DNA of 64,000 nt, taken from positions 3,162,001 through 3,226,000 of the forward strand of contig OZ255624.1 of NCBI GenBank assembly GCA_965276675.1, in the 5' to 3' direction. Position 1 is the first letter of the stretch, and each line of letters begins with the position of its first letter. Shown here one piece after another: positions 28,919 to 37,676 of the stretch. Origin of the DNA: G965276675 sp965276675 (GTDB lineage Bacteria > Acidobacteriota > Terriglobia > Terriglobales > Acidobacteriaceae). The position numbers and the translations under genes are program-made. The notes beneath the pieces are model-generated. The model ran no database searches, was not told the origin of the DNA, and saw only the letters and a list, made by a program, of their open reading frames with translations.

Positions 28919-29291
28919 CCTCTTGCTCAGCATTTTTCTTACGCCCGGTGCGCTGTTTGCCTCCGGCCATCTTCCGCTTCCCGCGGCAGCACAGGTTCAT
29001 GTTGATGCTGGTGGCTTCGATCCTTCCGATCCGGAATCAGCCGTATGCAAAGGATTTCGGTTAACAGCCTCGCAGGTGCGCTGGCGCTTTCGTACGTACC
29101 ACGAACTCGCAGCCGGCGAACTTCACGATAAGTATCTTTCCGCTTCTTGTTGGGCGCAGGGTTCGGTGACCATTATGGGGCGAAGTTTTGAGTGGAAAGC
29201 TCGTCCAGGAAACACGCTTTTTACGACCTTCCCCGATGGACGCGGCAAAATGCTCGGCGGTAAACCAAGCGACGACCTAAGCGGAAGATAG
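28905..29291 (+). CDS. Exported small protein, candidate immunity protein for the amidase
   Basis: 128 residues. A signal peptide is visible (basic MRTGS, hydrophobic LLLSIFLTPGALFA, Ala-rich region to about residue 28). The mature part has CKGFRLTASQVRWRF, a YHELAAGELHDKY segment, a second Cys (SASCWAQGSVTIMG) and FEWKARPGNT, a compact alpha/beta periplasmic protein. It overlaps the amidase gene by 14 bp, so production is coupled. Periplasmic location is where an immunity protein against a cell-wall amidase would act. I recognise the pattern as one seen beside such amidases, but function is inferred. Confidence 0.7.
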   Translation: MRTGSLLLSIFLTPGALFASGHLPLPAAAQVHVDAGGFDPSDPESAVCKGFRLTASQVRWRFRTYHELAAGELHDKYLSASCWAQGSVTIMGRSFEWKARPGNTLFTTFPDGRGKMLGGKPSDDLSGR

Positions 29292-29315
29292 CCTCTACCA
29301 TCTCAGGAGTGAGCC

Positions 29316-29729
29316 ATGGCCCTACCTCTCATGTCGACTCTCACCATCGACGGCACCAAATTCAATGCCCTGTCAGCTCATGTCGGTCTGGCCACCGATC
29401 ATGATCACACAGGCATGCCACAGATGGGCACCTTACGTTGTGCTATTGACTGCACGGTGGATATGCACGACAACGTCAACCTACCGTACGGCACGTTGCA
29501 GAAGCTCTTCCAACTCGCCAATGTGGTAACTCGCGACAAGATCGTGGATGTTAAGGTCGAGTTTTGGGCCGATGAGAGCCAAGCGGATGCTCTTTGTACC
29601 TACTCGTTTAAAGGCTGGATCAGCAGCTGGAACACGAGCTCCGGAGCCGGTGCCAATCACACCTTATCGCTCAGCCTACAACCTGCTTTGGACAGCAAGA
29701 ACTTTGTGGACCTTAAATTAGGCAACTAA
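29316..29729 (+). CDS. Hcp/TssD-like type VI secretion tube protein
   Basis: 137 residues. STLTIDGTKFNALSAHVGLAT at the start, GTLRCAIDCTVDMHD in the middle and TYSFKGWISSWNTSS plus HTLSLSLQPALDSKN at the end follow the strand order of the TssD group of Hcp tube proteins. Hcp hexamers stack into the secreted tube and carry small effectors in the lumen. AGGAG lies about 7 bp before the ATG. It is 24 bp after the exported small protein and no sheath, baseplate or ClpV genes are in the window, so it is an orphan copy. Family assignment by pattern; remote. Confidence 0.7.
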   Translation: MALPLMSTLTIDGTKFNALSAHVGLATDHDHTGMPQMGTLRCAIDCTVDMHDNVNLPYGTLQKLFQLANVVTRDKIVDVKVEFWADESQADALCTYSFKGWISSWNTSSGAGANHTLSLSLQPALDSKNFVDLKLGN

Positions 29730-30039
29730 AGCATTTCTCCTGTTGCTACGTACGCGCCGAATTGCTCTCAACGTGGGCTTTCTTCAAGGAAAGACCACAC
29801 AACCTAGGCCCACGGACTACACCCTACAGGAGAAATACTTAGCGGAACCGCTCCTCTTGGTTCTTAGCGAGGGCGCACATTCTGCGCTGAACAAAGGATG
29901 CAGAGCCAAATCGAGCCATCCACAATCACCGGGCGCCATACTAAGCGCCACATCATCGACTTCACTCACGGCACACCAGAGCGTATAGGACTGGTTATGC
30001 GCTCTCTTGCTTCGAGCGCCGCCACACTTTCGCTGGCAC
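29730..30039. other. Intergenic region after the Hcp-like gene
   Basis: About 310 bp between the Hcp-like stop and the end of the convergent hemW. Short open frames of 60-80 codons occur on the plus strand but have no ribosome site, no recognisable domain, and low-complexity composition. No clear hairpin with a T-run was found. It may be decayed coding DNA at the edge of the island. Confidence 0.4.
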
Positions 30040-31254
30040 CTATGCCTGAGCCGCTGACCCGTCTGCCAAACCAAGAAACGCGCTAAAGACATCGTTCGAC
30101 AGCATCCGCCCACGTGTGGTCAGCCGGATCCAATCTTCCTCGCACTCCAGCAGGCCGTCACTGCAGAGCTCCTGGACGACCTTCTCGAACGCCGCCACTG
30201 CCTCTGCCCCAAATTCAGCCCCGAGCACCGCCAGGTTGAGCCCAGCATTCAGCCGCAGTCCGAGGAACCATGCCTCCTCAAGCTCCGCCGCGCGGCTCAC
30301 CAGCGTTGTCTCCCGCTCACTGCTCCCCACCACGTAGCTCGCAAGGTCATCTGTCATTCCCCATCGCACCACCCCGCCGCTCACGGTCCGCAGCATTGAG
30401 TGCGCGTCCAACCCCAGGCCCAGGTAGAGCTCCCGCTGCCAATACCGCCGGTTGTGCCGCGACTCCGATCCCTCGCACGCAAAGTTCGAGATCTCGTACT
30501 GGCGCAGCCCTTGCATTTCCAGAAACGCACATCCGGTTTCGTACATCGCTGCGATGGCGTCATCGTGCGGCACCAGCCCCGCACCGTAACGTGCCCCGCT
30601 GCCGAGCAGCTCGCGGCCAAGTCGCGAGTCCTCGTCCACCTCCAGCGTGTAAAGGCTGGCGTGATCGACCCCGCTAGCCGCCAGCACCTCCAGCGACTCC
30701 CGCCACGACGCGCCTGTCTGGTATGGCAATCCAGCGATCAGATCGGCATTCACGTGCGCGATGCCTGCATCGCGCAAGCGGCGAATATCCGCGAGCGCCG
30801 TCTTCCGCGTATGCAGCCGCCCAGTAGCCGACGCCTCCCGGTCCACGAACGACTGCACCCCCAAGCTCACCCGGTTGACCCCGACCCGGAGCATCGCCTC
30901 CAGGAACGCATCGTCGATCTGCCCCGGCGCGCACTCCACCGTGACCTCAGCCCCGGGCGCGACCGCGAATTGCTCCCGCACCCCTGCAAAGACCCGCTGG
31001 AGCAGCTCCGGCGCGAGCGTGCTGGGGGTGCCACCGCCCAGATACACACTGCCGGCAATCCGCGGCAACACGGCCCCGCTCTCCTCTGCGAGCGTTCCGC
31101 TCTCGCGCAGATCTTGACAGATCCGCTCGGCATAGCGCACATGCTGCCCGCTCCCGTATACGCCGGAGGCGAAGTTGCAGTACGTGCACTTCGACCGGCA
31201 AAAGGGTACCGAAATGTAAATTCCCAGAGTCCCCTGCTGTGCGTCCACCATCAT
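30040..31254 (-). CDS. hemW: Radical SAM heme chaperone HemW
   Basis: 404 residues. Radical SAM motif CRSKCTYC near residue 19 with the aromatic/Cys spacing of HemN/HemW, GGGTPS, VSLGVQSF, DLIAGLPYQT and the HNRRYWQ signature of HemW. It lacks the extra N-terminal Cys arrangement of coproporphyrinogen dehydrogenase HemN, so heme insertion rather than HemN catalysis is expected. ATGATG gives two adjacent starts. Divergent from the ABC exporter 43 bp away. Confidence 0.92.
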   Translation of the reverse strand: MMVDAQQGTLGIYISVPFCRSKCTYCNFASGVYGSGQHVRYAERICQDLRESGTLAEESGAVLPRIAGSVYLGGGTPSTLAPELLQRVFAGVREQFAVAPGAEVTVECAPGQIDDAFLEAMLRVGVNRVSLGVQSFVDREASATGRLHTRKTALADIRRLRDAGIAHVNADLIAGLPYQTGASWRESLEVLAASGVDHASLYTLEVDEDSRLGRELLGSGARYGAGLVPHDDAIAAMYETGCAFLEMQGLRQYEISNFACEGSESRHNRRYWQRELYLGLGLDAHSMLRTVSGGVVRWGMTDDLASYVVGSSERETTLVSRAAELEEAWFLGLRLNAGLNLAVLGAEFGAEAVAAFEKVVQELCSDGLLECEEDWIRLTTRGRMLSNDVFSAFLGLADGSAAQA

Positions 31255-31297
31255 TCCCTAGTGTTCCACCGCTCAACGTAAAATAGAAGCAGAGCTC

Positions 31298-33313
31298 ATG
31301 GCCGACCCTGAGAAGAACGCGGAAAAAGAGAAGAACGCGAAGAAGCCTGCGCAGCACGAGGAAGACGTCGTCGGCAAGGCCTATGACGGCCGGCTGATGC
31401 GCCGACTAATACGGTACCTGCGTCCCTACAAGTGGCAGGCCGCCATCTCCCTGATCGCCATTCTCATCAAGGCTGGAGCGGACATTCTCGGTCCGTACCT
31501 AACCAAGGTGGCGGTTGATCGCTATCTCACCTCGGATGCAGGGAGCCGCCAGCATCTGCCCTATCTGGCCAGGCACCTAAGCCCCAACGCGGCCACAGGC
31601 ATTACGCAGATTGCGCTGATCTACCTCGGCGCGCTCTGCTTATCGTATGTACTTGAGTTCGTCCAAACCTACCTGATGCAATGGACGGGCCAGAAGATCA
31701 TGTACGACATGCGCTCGGAGATCTTTCGTCACATCCAGCGCATGCACATCGGCTTCTTCGATCACAATCCTGTGGGCCGCCTCGTCACCCGGCTCACCTC
31801 GGATGTGGATGCGCTGAACGAGATGTTTACCTCGGGCGTCTTCGCGATTTTTGAAGATGTCTTCGTGCTGGCCGGCATTGTTGCGGTTATGCTGCGAATG
31901 AGCTGGTGGCTGGCGCTGATCTCGTTCGCGGTTTTGCCCTTTATCTTTATGATTACACGGGTCTTCCGCACGCACGTGCGGGACTCCTACCGGCGCATAC
32001 GGACAGCCATCGCGCGCATCAACTCATTCACGCAGGAGCACGTCAGCGGCATGAATGTGGTGCAGCTTTTTGGTCGCGAAACGCGTGCTTTCAGTGACTT
32101 TAAGGCGGTAAATGGGCAGCATATGGAGGCATTTAAGGATGCCATTCTGGCCTATGCCCTGTACTACCCGGCGGTCGAGCTGCTCTCTTCCGTAGCCATC
32201 GCGCTCACCATCTGGCTGGGCGGCCGGGGGGTCCTGCGCGGCGCTGTCACCCTAGGCGTGCTGGTCGCGTTTATCCAATACGCGCAACGGTTCTTCCGCC
32301 CCATCCAGGATCTGAGCGAGAAATACAACATTCTGCAGGCGGCCATGGCCGCGAGTGAGCGCGTCTTCAAGCTGTTAGACACTCCGCCTGAGATCAACTC
32401 CCCGGCGGCGGCACAGATCAGCTCCCGCGCCGGCCGCATCGAGTTCCGCGATGTCTGGTTTACCTACGGACGTCTCACGCCGGAGGATCTTGCCGCCATC
32501 GCCCAGGCCGCGCCTGCGGACCTGGAAGCCATGTCGGTGGAGTGGATCCTGCGCGGCGTCTCCTTCGTCATCGAACCAGATCAGACTGCCGCCATCGTCG
32601 GCCACACCGGCGCGGGCAAGACGACGATCATCTCGCTGATGATGCGCTTCTACGATGTCCAGCGCGGACAGGTGCTGATCGACGGCGTGGACGTGCGCGA
32701 CCAGGACCTTACCTCGCTCCGCCGCTATTTCGGTGTGGTCCTTCAAGACCCGTTTCTGTTCTCCGGTACTATCGCGGAGAACATCCGACTGGGCACTGCT
32801 TCTATCACCGATGACCGCATGGAACGTGCAGCCGACGAGGTCAACGTTGGCGATTTCATCCGATCGCTGCCCGGCGGCTTTAACGAGCCGCTCCGTGAGC
32901 GCGGCGCCGGCCTCTCCACCGGCCAGAAGCAGCTCATCAACTTCGCGCGTGCGCTGGCGCATGACCCCCGCATTCTGATCCTGGATGAGGCGACCTCCTC
33001 GGTTGACACCGATACCGAGCTCCGGGTTCGCTCCGCGCTGGACCGCATGATCACCGGCCGTACCTCCGTCGTCATCGCCCACCGACTGTCTACCGTGCAG
33101 CGTGCCGATGTCATCCTGGTCATGCACAAAGGTCAACTGCGCGAGATGGGCCCCCACCAGGAGCTGCTGGGATTGCACGGCCTCTACTGGAAGCTCTACC
33201 GGCTACAGTACCGCGACCAAGAGTTCACCCAGCCGTCGCTCTCCGGGCCTACTTCCGAAGCAAACCTGGTCGATGGACCTCTGGATGCCTCGCTGGCACT
33301 CGGGACGGATTAA
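31298..33313 (+). CDS. ABC exporter, fused permease and ATPase (MsbA/MdlB-like)
   Basis: 671 residues. A charged N-terminal tail (1-30), six membrane helices between ~40 and ~330, then an ATPase domain: Walker A GHTGAGKTT, Q-loop VLQDPFLF, signature LSTGQKQL (Thr where Gly is usual), Walker B ILILDEATSSVD, and H-loop VIAHRLST. A 25-residue insert (RLTPEDLAAIAQAAPADLEAM) lies between the first ATPase strand and the Walker A. It would work as a homodimer or heterodimer exporting lipids or drugs. No partner gene is adjacent. Confidence 0.92.
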   Translation: MADPEKNAEKEKNAKKPAQHEEDVVGKAYDGRLMRRLIRYLRPYKWQAAISLIAILIKAGADILGPYLTKVAVDRYLTSDAGSRQHLPYLARHLSPNAATGITQIALIYLGALCLSYVLEFVQTYLMQWTGQKIMYDMRSEIFRHIQRMHIGFFDHNPVGRLVTRLTSDVDALNEMFTSGVFAIFEDVFVLAGIVAVMLRMSWWLALISFAVLPFIFMITRVFRTHVRDSYRRIRTAIARINSFTQEHVSGMNVVQLFGRETRAFSDFKAVNGQHMEAFKDAILAYALYYPAVELLSSVAIALTIWLGGRGVLRGAVTLGVLVAFIQYAQRFFRPIQDLSEKYNILQAAMAASERVFKLLDTPPEINSPAAAQISSRAGRIEFRDVWFTYGRLTPEDLAAIAQAAPADLEAMSVEWILRGVSFVIEPDQTAAIVGHTGAGKTTIISLMMRFYDVQRGQVLIDGVDVRDQDLTSLRRYFGVVLQDPFLFSGTIAENIRLGTASITDDRMERAADEVNVGDFIRSLPGGFNEPLRERGAGLSTGQKQLINFARALAHDPRILILDEATSSVDTDTELRVRSALDRMITGRTSVVIAHRLSTVQRADVILVMHKGQLREMGPHQELLGLHGLYWKLYRLQYRDQEFTQPSLSGPTSEANLVDGPLDASLALGTD

Positions 33314-33399
33314 ACTTACTCATCACCGACGAGGCGCCCACCGAGTTCCTTCAAGTACCTCACGTGTTCCCCAACTTCCGACAAGCCGACTTACGAGGA

Positions 33400-34971
33400 C
33401 TAATTCGGATCGACAAAGCACAATGTTTCTTGCCGCTCGATGTGCACCTTTACATCGAGTTCGTCTAGGATGGCCGTCACGGGTATTTGCGCAAGTTCTT
33501 TAGGCTCGACCTTGTGAAGTCCGCCGCCATATACCCGGCCCTCGGATAGCAGCTGCGCCGGAGTAATCCGCTGCAACGCCTCAAAAATTTGCCCGTAGAG
33601 GTCTGGGTGCTGTTTCAGGGCTTGAAGAAGAGTGCCTTTCGGGTAGAGCAGCAGGTACACGTTGTGGGCCGTTGCCTGTGATCGGTTCCAGATGAATCGG
33701 AACGGATTTTTCCCTCCGCGCGAACGTCCCATATAGGTGCAAAGGAACGGAGCCGGAGGGCGCTGCTCCTGGGAGTACCATGGCTCGCGCCGACTGGCGA
33801 GATAGCTTTCAGCAATTTTCTGCTCTCTGCCGATCTGCAAATAATTATGAAAGCAAGGCCACTTGGTCTCGATGCACTCTTCAGGTTCTACCGAATCGAG
33901 AAGAAAAAGCCTAGGAGATAGGTTTGGTGTACCGTCAGGAAGCGCATTAACAACATCGGTCGTCAGATAACGAGGTCCTGGGAGGATGGGCTTTAATGCG
34001 TGAGTAGGAATTTGCCACTCGTGGATTAGGTCTTCATTCAGGATGAAAAATCCGTTCGAACCGGTGGCAAGCCCACGCTTGATGGAAAAAATATCTCCAA
34101 GTGTCAGCCCCGCTGTTTCGTCGATGGTCGTTGTTTCGGGAAACCGCGTCCATTTTCGGGAGCGCCGCAGTGTATCGAGCGAGACATGAGCCTCGGTTCG
34201 GGGATCATCAATAGAGCCTGCAAATGAGAATCGCGCTGTATGTCCCGCCGGCGGGGGAGCTTTGCGGAACACCACGACGGCTGAAGAAACCAACGCATCC
34301 GAAAACTGGACGTCGGTCGGGCAGAAGCGATGTATATGGAGCAGCGTGACACGGTCGGTCAGATAGCGGCGTATGGTGAGACCATAATTCACGTCCATGA
34401 ATTCGGACGGAATTAGCCAGATACCAAGCCCCTGCTCTTGCATCCACTCGTGGCAAAGCAGCAGGAAATAGCAGTACAGGCCAGCAAGGCCGCTGATTTC
34501 AAGCCGCAGCGACTCCGCAAGACGCGTCTTCAGGCGGTCTTTCTCCGAGGTCGCCATGTGGTGATGGCGTACGTACGGCGGATTGGTGAGCACAAAATTG
34601 TAGAGCGGTTTCGGGGATTGCCGCGTAAAATCTGCTTCGAGTACCTCTAGCCCCTCTTTGTTCCATAATTCCCGTGCTGTTTCCGCAAAAAGAGGATCGA
34701 TTTCGATTCCAGCGGAGTGTTGTATCTGATTCCTGGGGAAGGTTTGCAGCAGAGCTGAAAAGAACGAACCGGTCCCAATCGCTGGGTCTAGGAAGCGAAC
34801 AGGATTCGTGTCAAGGAGTGTCTGCGCATAACGCGTGAGGCTGAGCGCCAGTTCCGGCGGTGTGGCAAACTGGCCGAGTTTGTTGCGCTCCAGCGCAGTC
34901 TTCAGCAGGTCAAGGCGTACCTGTTCTTCCTGCCTACGCACTTCGATGCTGTGTGTAACAACCGTTATCAT
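33400..34971 (-). CDS. N6-adenine DNA methyltransferase of a XamI-like R-M system
   Basis: 523 residues. GQFATPPELALSLTRYA, then SAM-binding motif FLDPAIGTGSFF and catalytic NPPYVRHHH place it with gamma-class N6-adenine methyltransferases. The C-terminal half (LKPILPGPRYLT, YMGRSRGGKNPFRFIWNRS) is the target-recognition region. The ATG follows GAGG and lies 7 bp after the stop of the endonuclease gene, so R comes before M in one transcript. It would protect the sites cut by the partner. Composition appears lower in GC than neighbours, in line with transfer. Confidence 0.9.
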   Translation of the reverse strand: MITVVTHSIEVRRQEEQVRLDLLKTALERNKLGQFATPPELALSLTRYAQTLLDTNPVRFLDPAIGTGSFFSALLQTFPRNQIQHSAGIEIDPLFAETARELWNKEGLEVLEADFTRQSPKPLYNFVLTNPPYVRHHHMATSEKDRLKTRLAESLRLEISGLAGLYCYFLLLCHEWMQEQGLGIWLIPSEFMDVNYGLTIRRYLTDRVTLLHIHRFCPTDVQFSDALVSSAVVVFRKAPPPAGHTARFSFAGSIDDPRTEAHVSLDTLRRSRKWTRFPETTTIDETAGLTLGDIFSIKRGLATGSNGFFILNEDLIHEWQIPTHALKPILPGPRYLTTDVVNALPDGTPNLSPRLFLLDSVEPEECIETKWPCFHNYLQIGREQKIAESYLASRREPWYSQEQRPPAPFLCTYMGRSRGGKNPFRFIWNRSQATAHNVYLLLYPKGTLLQALKQHPDLYGQIFEALQRITPAQLLSEGRVYGGGLHKVEPKELAQIPVTAILDELDVKVHIERQETLCFVDPN

Positions 34972-34978
34972 GCCTGCC

Positions 34979-35941
34979 TCAAATGCCTAGCCGTTCGAGA
35001 TCCGATGTGCGGTGTTCCCAAATCCAGTCTATGCCCTCTGCCGCCTCATACCCGAGATAGGCAGCATCGAAGTAGCCACACAGGAATAGCACAAAAACAA
35101 CCTGCTCTCCATATGTAGCTTTCAGCTGATTGATTTTGGTCGCCTCCTCTTTCCGGCGTTTATTGACGTTCGTGAAGTCACCGGCTGATTTCGCCTCAAT
35201 GAGAAGCGGCAGATGCGGCAGTTTGGCATTTTTTGGCTGAATGACCGCATCGACGGGAATGCGTACCGTTTTGGTGTCGTCTTTGGAAGGCCTCACCATT
35301 ACATTCAGGCGGAAGCTGAACGTGCCGGGTTCCATTTCGATGATCGGTGTCGCAGGCGGGTGTGGTTTATGTTTGTAACCTTTCGCGACGAGGTGCTGTT
35401 CGATGAGACCAAGCTGCCGTTTCTCTTGGGCATTGCGGACAATGGGCTCGGCAACGGCTCCACAAAGACGATCGGCGACGATGGTTGAGGACCGGTAGCG
35501 TTCTTCTTCACTTGGCCGGCGCTTTCCTTCCAGCCAGGGAAAAATGTCCACATCAAGCATCTTCGTGAGAACGGAGGAGATCTTGCCCAGATGGTCCAAG
35601 ATGAGCTCCTCGGCCAGCTTGGGCGGGATCGTGCCCTTTTCCATTCGCCCGACAAAGTTTTTGCTGGAATTGGCAAGCCCTATGAGCCGGTCACGGGCAA
35701 GTGGTGGGCAGGTAGACATTCGGAGCATCGGCAGGATACCAGGAGTCGCTTTTATGACATCAGGTGTTATCGCCGTCAAGTCGTCGGTGCGAAGTAGCCC
35801 TTGTTGTACATCCTCGATCGTCCGCTTCCGCGTATCGCGGTAAGCCTTTGGTGCAAATTGGGTGAACCATTGATTGAATTGATCGACTGAGGCACGAGTG
35901 TCCGCCTTCCAAAGTTGTGGCTTGTCGGCATTGATAAGCAT
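34979..35941 (-). CDS. XamI-like type II restriction endonuclease
   Basis: 320 residues. Segments such as LWKADTRASVDQFNQWF, RMSTCPPLARDRLIGLA, RSSTIVADRLCGAVAEPIVRN (in part) and LPLLIEAKSAGDFTNVN match my memory of the XamI family, whose founder recognises GTCGAC. The last segment offers a D...EAK nuclease core: Asp in IPVDAVIQP and EAK further on. It is directly upstream of its methyltransferase. GTCGAC occurs in this window (1159, 6238, 8108), so protection would rely on methylation. Specificity cannot be assumed from family membership. Confidence 0.82.
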   Translation of the reverse strand: MLINADKPQLWKADTRASVDQFNQWFTQFAPKAYRDTRKRTIEDVQQGLLRTDDLTAITPDVIKATPGILPMLRMSTCPPLARDRLIGLANSSKNFVGRMEKGTIPPKLAEELILDHLGKISSVLTKMLDVDIFPWLEGKRRPSEEERYRSSTIVADRLCGAVAEPIVRNAQEKRQLGLIEQHLVAKGYKHKPHPPATPIIEMEPGTFSFRLNVMVRPSKDDTKTVRIPVDAVIQPKNAKLPHLPLLIEAKSAGDFTNVNKRRKEEATKINQLKATYGEQVVFVLFLCGYFDAAYLGYEAAEGIDWIWEHRTSDLERLGI

Positions 35942-36329
35942 GGTTTCTTTGTAGCAATCGACGACAGGATTGCAACTTCGCTACTCCTACAATTTCCATA
36001 ATGCGTTGCCATCCGTCGTCTCGCGGCAAAGTTAGCGAGGCCAACGGTATGTATATAGCCTACCGTGGTAAAGGCACCGAAGTGAGTGGCTTATCGACAG
36101 CGGATCGAGTCGGTAACGCTAAACGCGCTTCCGTTGATCGATCAAAGGACTGCCACATGGTCGCTTTTGGTGATGTATCTACTAATTGGCAGGAATCCGG
36201 ATTCGGCGAGGTAATTCACCAACGATCCTAGTTCCTGGGAAGGGACGACTCCTTGGATCGGTGATCGTCAGAGCGTTCCCCCTTCGCACTGAACTGCTTG
36301 TGACTCATCGTCCGTGGCATGATCAAGAT
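35942..36329. other. Divergent intergenic region between R-M genes and lpxB
   Basis: About 390 bp. On the minus strand TTGCAA and TACAAA, 16 bp apart, end a few bases before the endonuclease ATG and may be its promoter. The rest has lower GC than the flanks; short plus-strand frames here show no domain or ribosome site. Probably part of the island that brought the R-M genes. Confidence 0.35.
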
Positions 36330-37676
36330 ATGTCTGGACCGGAAGGGATCGCGCTCTCAAATAAGATGACAGTGAAGGCTCGGTCGCAGGGGCGGCCGGT
36401 CTTCTTCCTTTCGGCGGGCGAGGCTTCGGGTGAGCACTATGGGGCTCTGCTGATCGAGGCCATTCGCTGCCTTGCCCCTGATGCCAGCTTCTTTGGCCTG
36501 GGCGGGGAGCGTATGGCGGCGCTGGGTTTTCGGGCGGTGGTGCGGGCTGAGGACGTGGCGCACATGGGCATCACCGAGGTGATTCGCCACGCTCCCTACA
36601 TCTATGGCCAATACCAAAAGCTCAAGCGTTCGATCGCTGTCGAGCGGCCCGACCTGGCCATCCTGATCGATTTTCCCGACGTGAACCTCCGGCTAGCCGA
36701 AGAGCTCTCCCGCCTCGGTGTCCCCGTCGTCTACTTCGTCTCACCGCAGCTGTGGGCGTGGAAGAAGCGCCGCATCCTGCGGGTGCAGCGGTACGTGACG
36801 CGCATGCTGGTGATCTTTCCCTTTGAGGAGCCGTTCTATCGCGAACGCGGCGTTTCGGCAGAGTTCGTCGGCCACCCGCTGGCCGACATCGCTGCGCCGA
36901 CCGTCTCGCGACAAGAGTTTGCCAGCCAGCATGGGCTCGATCCTGAGAAACAATGGATCGGATTGCTGCCCGGAAGCCGTATCAAAGAGGTGAGGCTAAA
37001 CCTGCCCGAGATGCTCCGCGCCGCCGCGATGCTTGGCCCTGGCTACCAATGTCTGCTGCCGGTGGCGCCGACGCTCGCGCGCGCAGCGGTAGCGGCCTAC
37101 CTGCCCTCAGGCAGTCCGGTCCACCTGGTCTCGGACGCCCGTGCCACGCTCCACCATACGCGCGCGTCGGTCGTGGCCAGCGGCACCGCTACCGTGGAGG
37201 CGGCGCTGATCGGCAATCCATTCGTCGTCGTCTACCGGCTCTCCCGCCTTTCGCATGCCATCGCGAAGCGCGTCGTGACCGTACCGCATGTTGCTATGGT
37301 CAATCTGATCGCTGGCCGACGGCTGGTTCCGGAGCTGATCCAAGATGACTTTACCGCCGCCAACATCGTCAAAGAATTGAGCCCGCTAGTCGAGAGTCCG
37401 TCACAGAAGAATCCGCTACTCCAGGAGACCCCGCAGCGCACCCGCATGATCGAAGGTCTAACCCAGATCCGGCATCTGCTCCGCCTCGGCCACTCCGATG
37501 CCGTACAGTCCGGCACCGTACAGTCCGGCGCCGCACAGTCCGATGCCGCACACGCTGCAGGCGATACCGCCATCGAACGCGTTGCCCGCATCGCCCTTGG
37601 CCTCCTTTCCCCAGCCGCATCCAACCTGATCGAGCCTCCATCGCTTGAACCTAAGCCGAGCCAGCTAACCCGATGA
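36330..37676 (+). CDS. lpxB: Lipid-A-disaccharide synthase
   Basis: 448 residues from ATG 36330; an in-frame ATG at 36366 is also possible. FLSAGEASGEHYGALL, GLGGERMAALGF, LIDFPDVNLRLA, YFVSPQLWAWKKRR, LLPGSRIKEV and ASGTATVEAALIGNPFVVVYR are diagnostic of LpxB, which joins UDP-diacylglucosamine and lipid X at the inner membrane. The C-terminus is extended by a 15-bp repeat region and a Pro/Ser tail not needed for activity. Its TGA overlaps the ATG of the next gene (ATGA). Confidence 0.95.
   Translation: MSGPEGIALSNKMTVKARSQGRPVFFLSAGEASGEHYGALLIEAIRCLAPDASFFGLGGERMAALGFRAVVRAEDVAHMGITEVIRHAPYIYGQYQKLKRSIAVERPDLAILIDFPDVNLRLAEELSRLGVPVVYFVSPQLWAWKKRRILRVQRYVTRMLVIFPFEEPFYRERGVSAEFVGHPLADIAAPTVSRQEFASQHGLDPEKQWIGLLPGSRIKEVRLNLPEMLRAAAMLGPGYQCLLPVAPTLARAAVAAYLPSGSPVHLVSDARATLHHTRASVVASGTATVEAALIGNPFVVVYRLSRLSHAIAKRVVTVPHVAMVNLIAGRRLVPELIQDDFTAANIVKELSPLVESPSQKNPLLQETPQRTRMIEGLTQIRHLLRLGHSDAVQSGTVQSGAAQSDAAHAAGDTAIERVARIALGLLSPAASNLIEPPSLEPKPSQLTR
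37494..37553 (+). repeat. 15-bp repeat, four units, in the lpxB 3' region
   Basis: Units begin at 37494, 37509, 37524 and 37539, each TCCG-(A/G)-(T/C)-(A/G)-CCG-(T/C)-ACA-(G/C). They encode SDAVQ, SGTVQ, SGAAQ and SDAAH near the C-terminus of LpxB. In frame and diverged, so older than a slippage event of the last generations. Confidence 0.85.

Noticed and set aside
29743..29988. An 81-codon frame after the Hcp-like gene
   Set aside because: No ribosome site, no recognisable domain, low-complexity tail; treated as intergenic.
33400..35941. Avoidance of GTCGAC as a sign of active restriction
   Set aside because: The sequence is present in the window (1159-1164, 6238-6243, 8108-8113), and methylation would make avoidance unnecessary.
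36001..36231. A 76-codon frame upstream of lpxB
   Set aside because: No domain, no ribosome site, and composition unlike protein.
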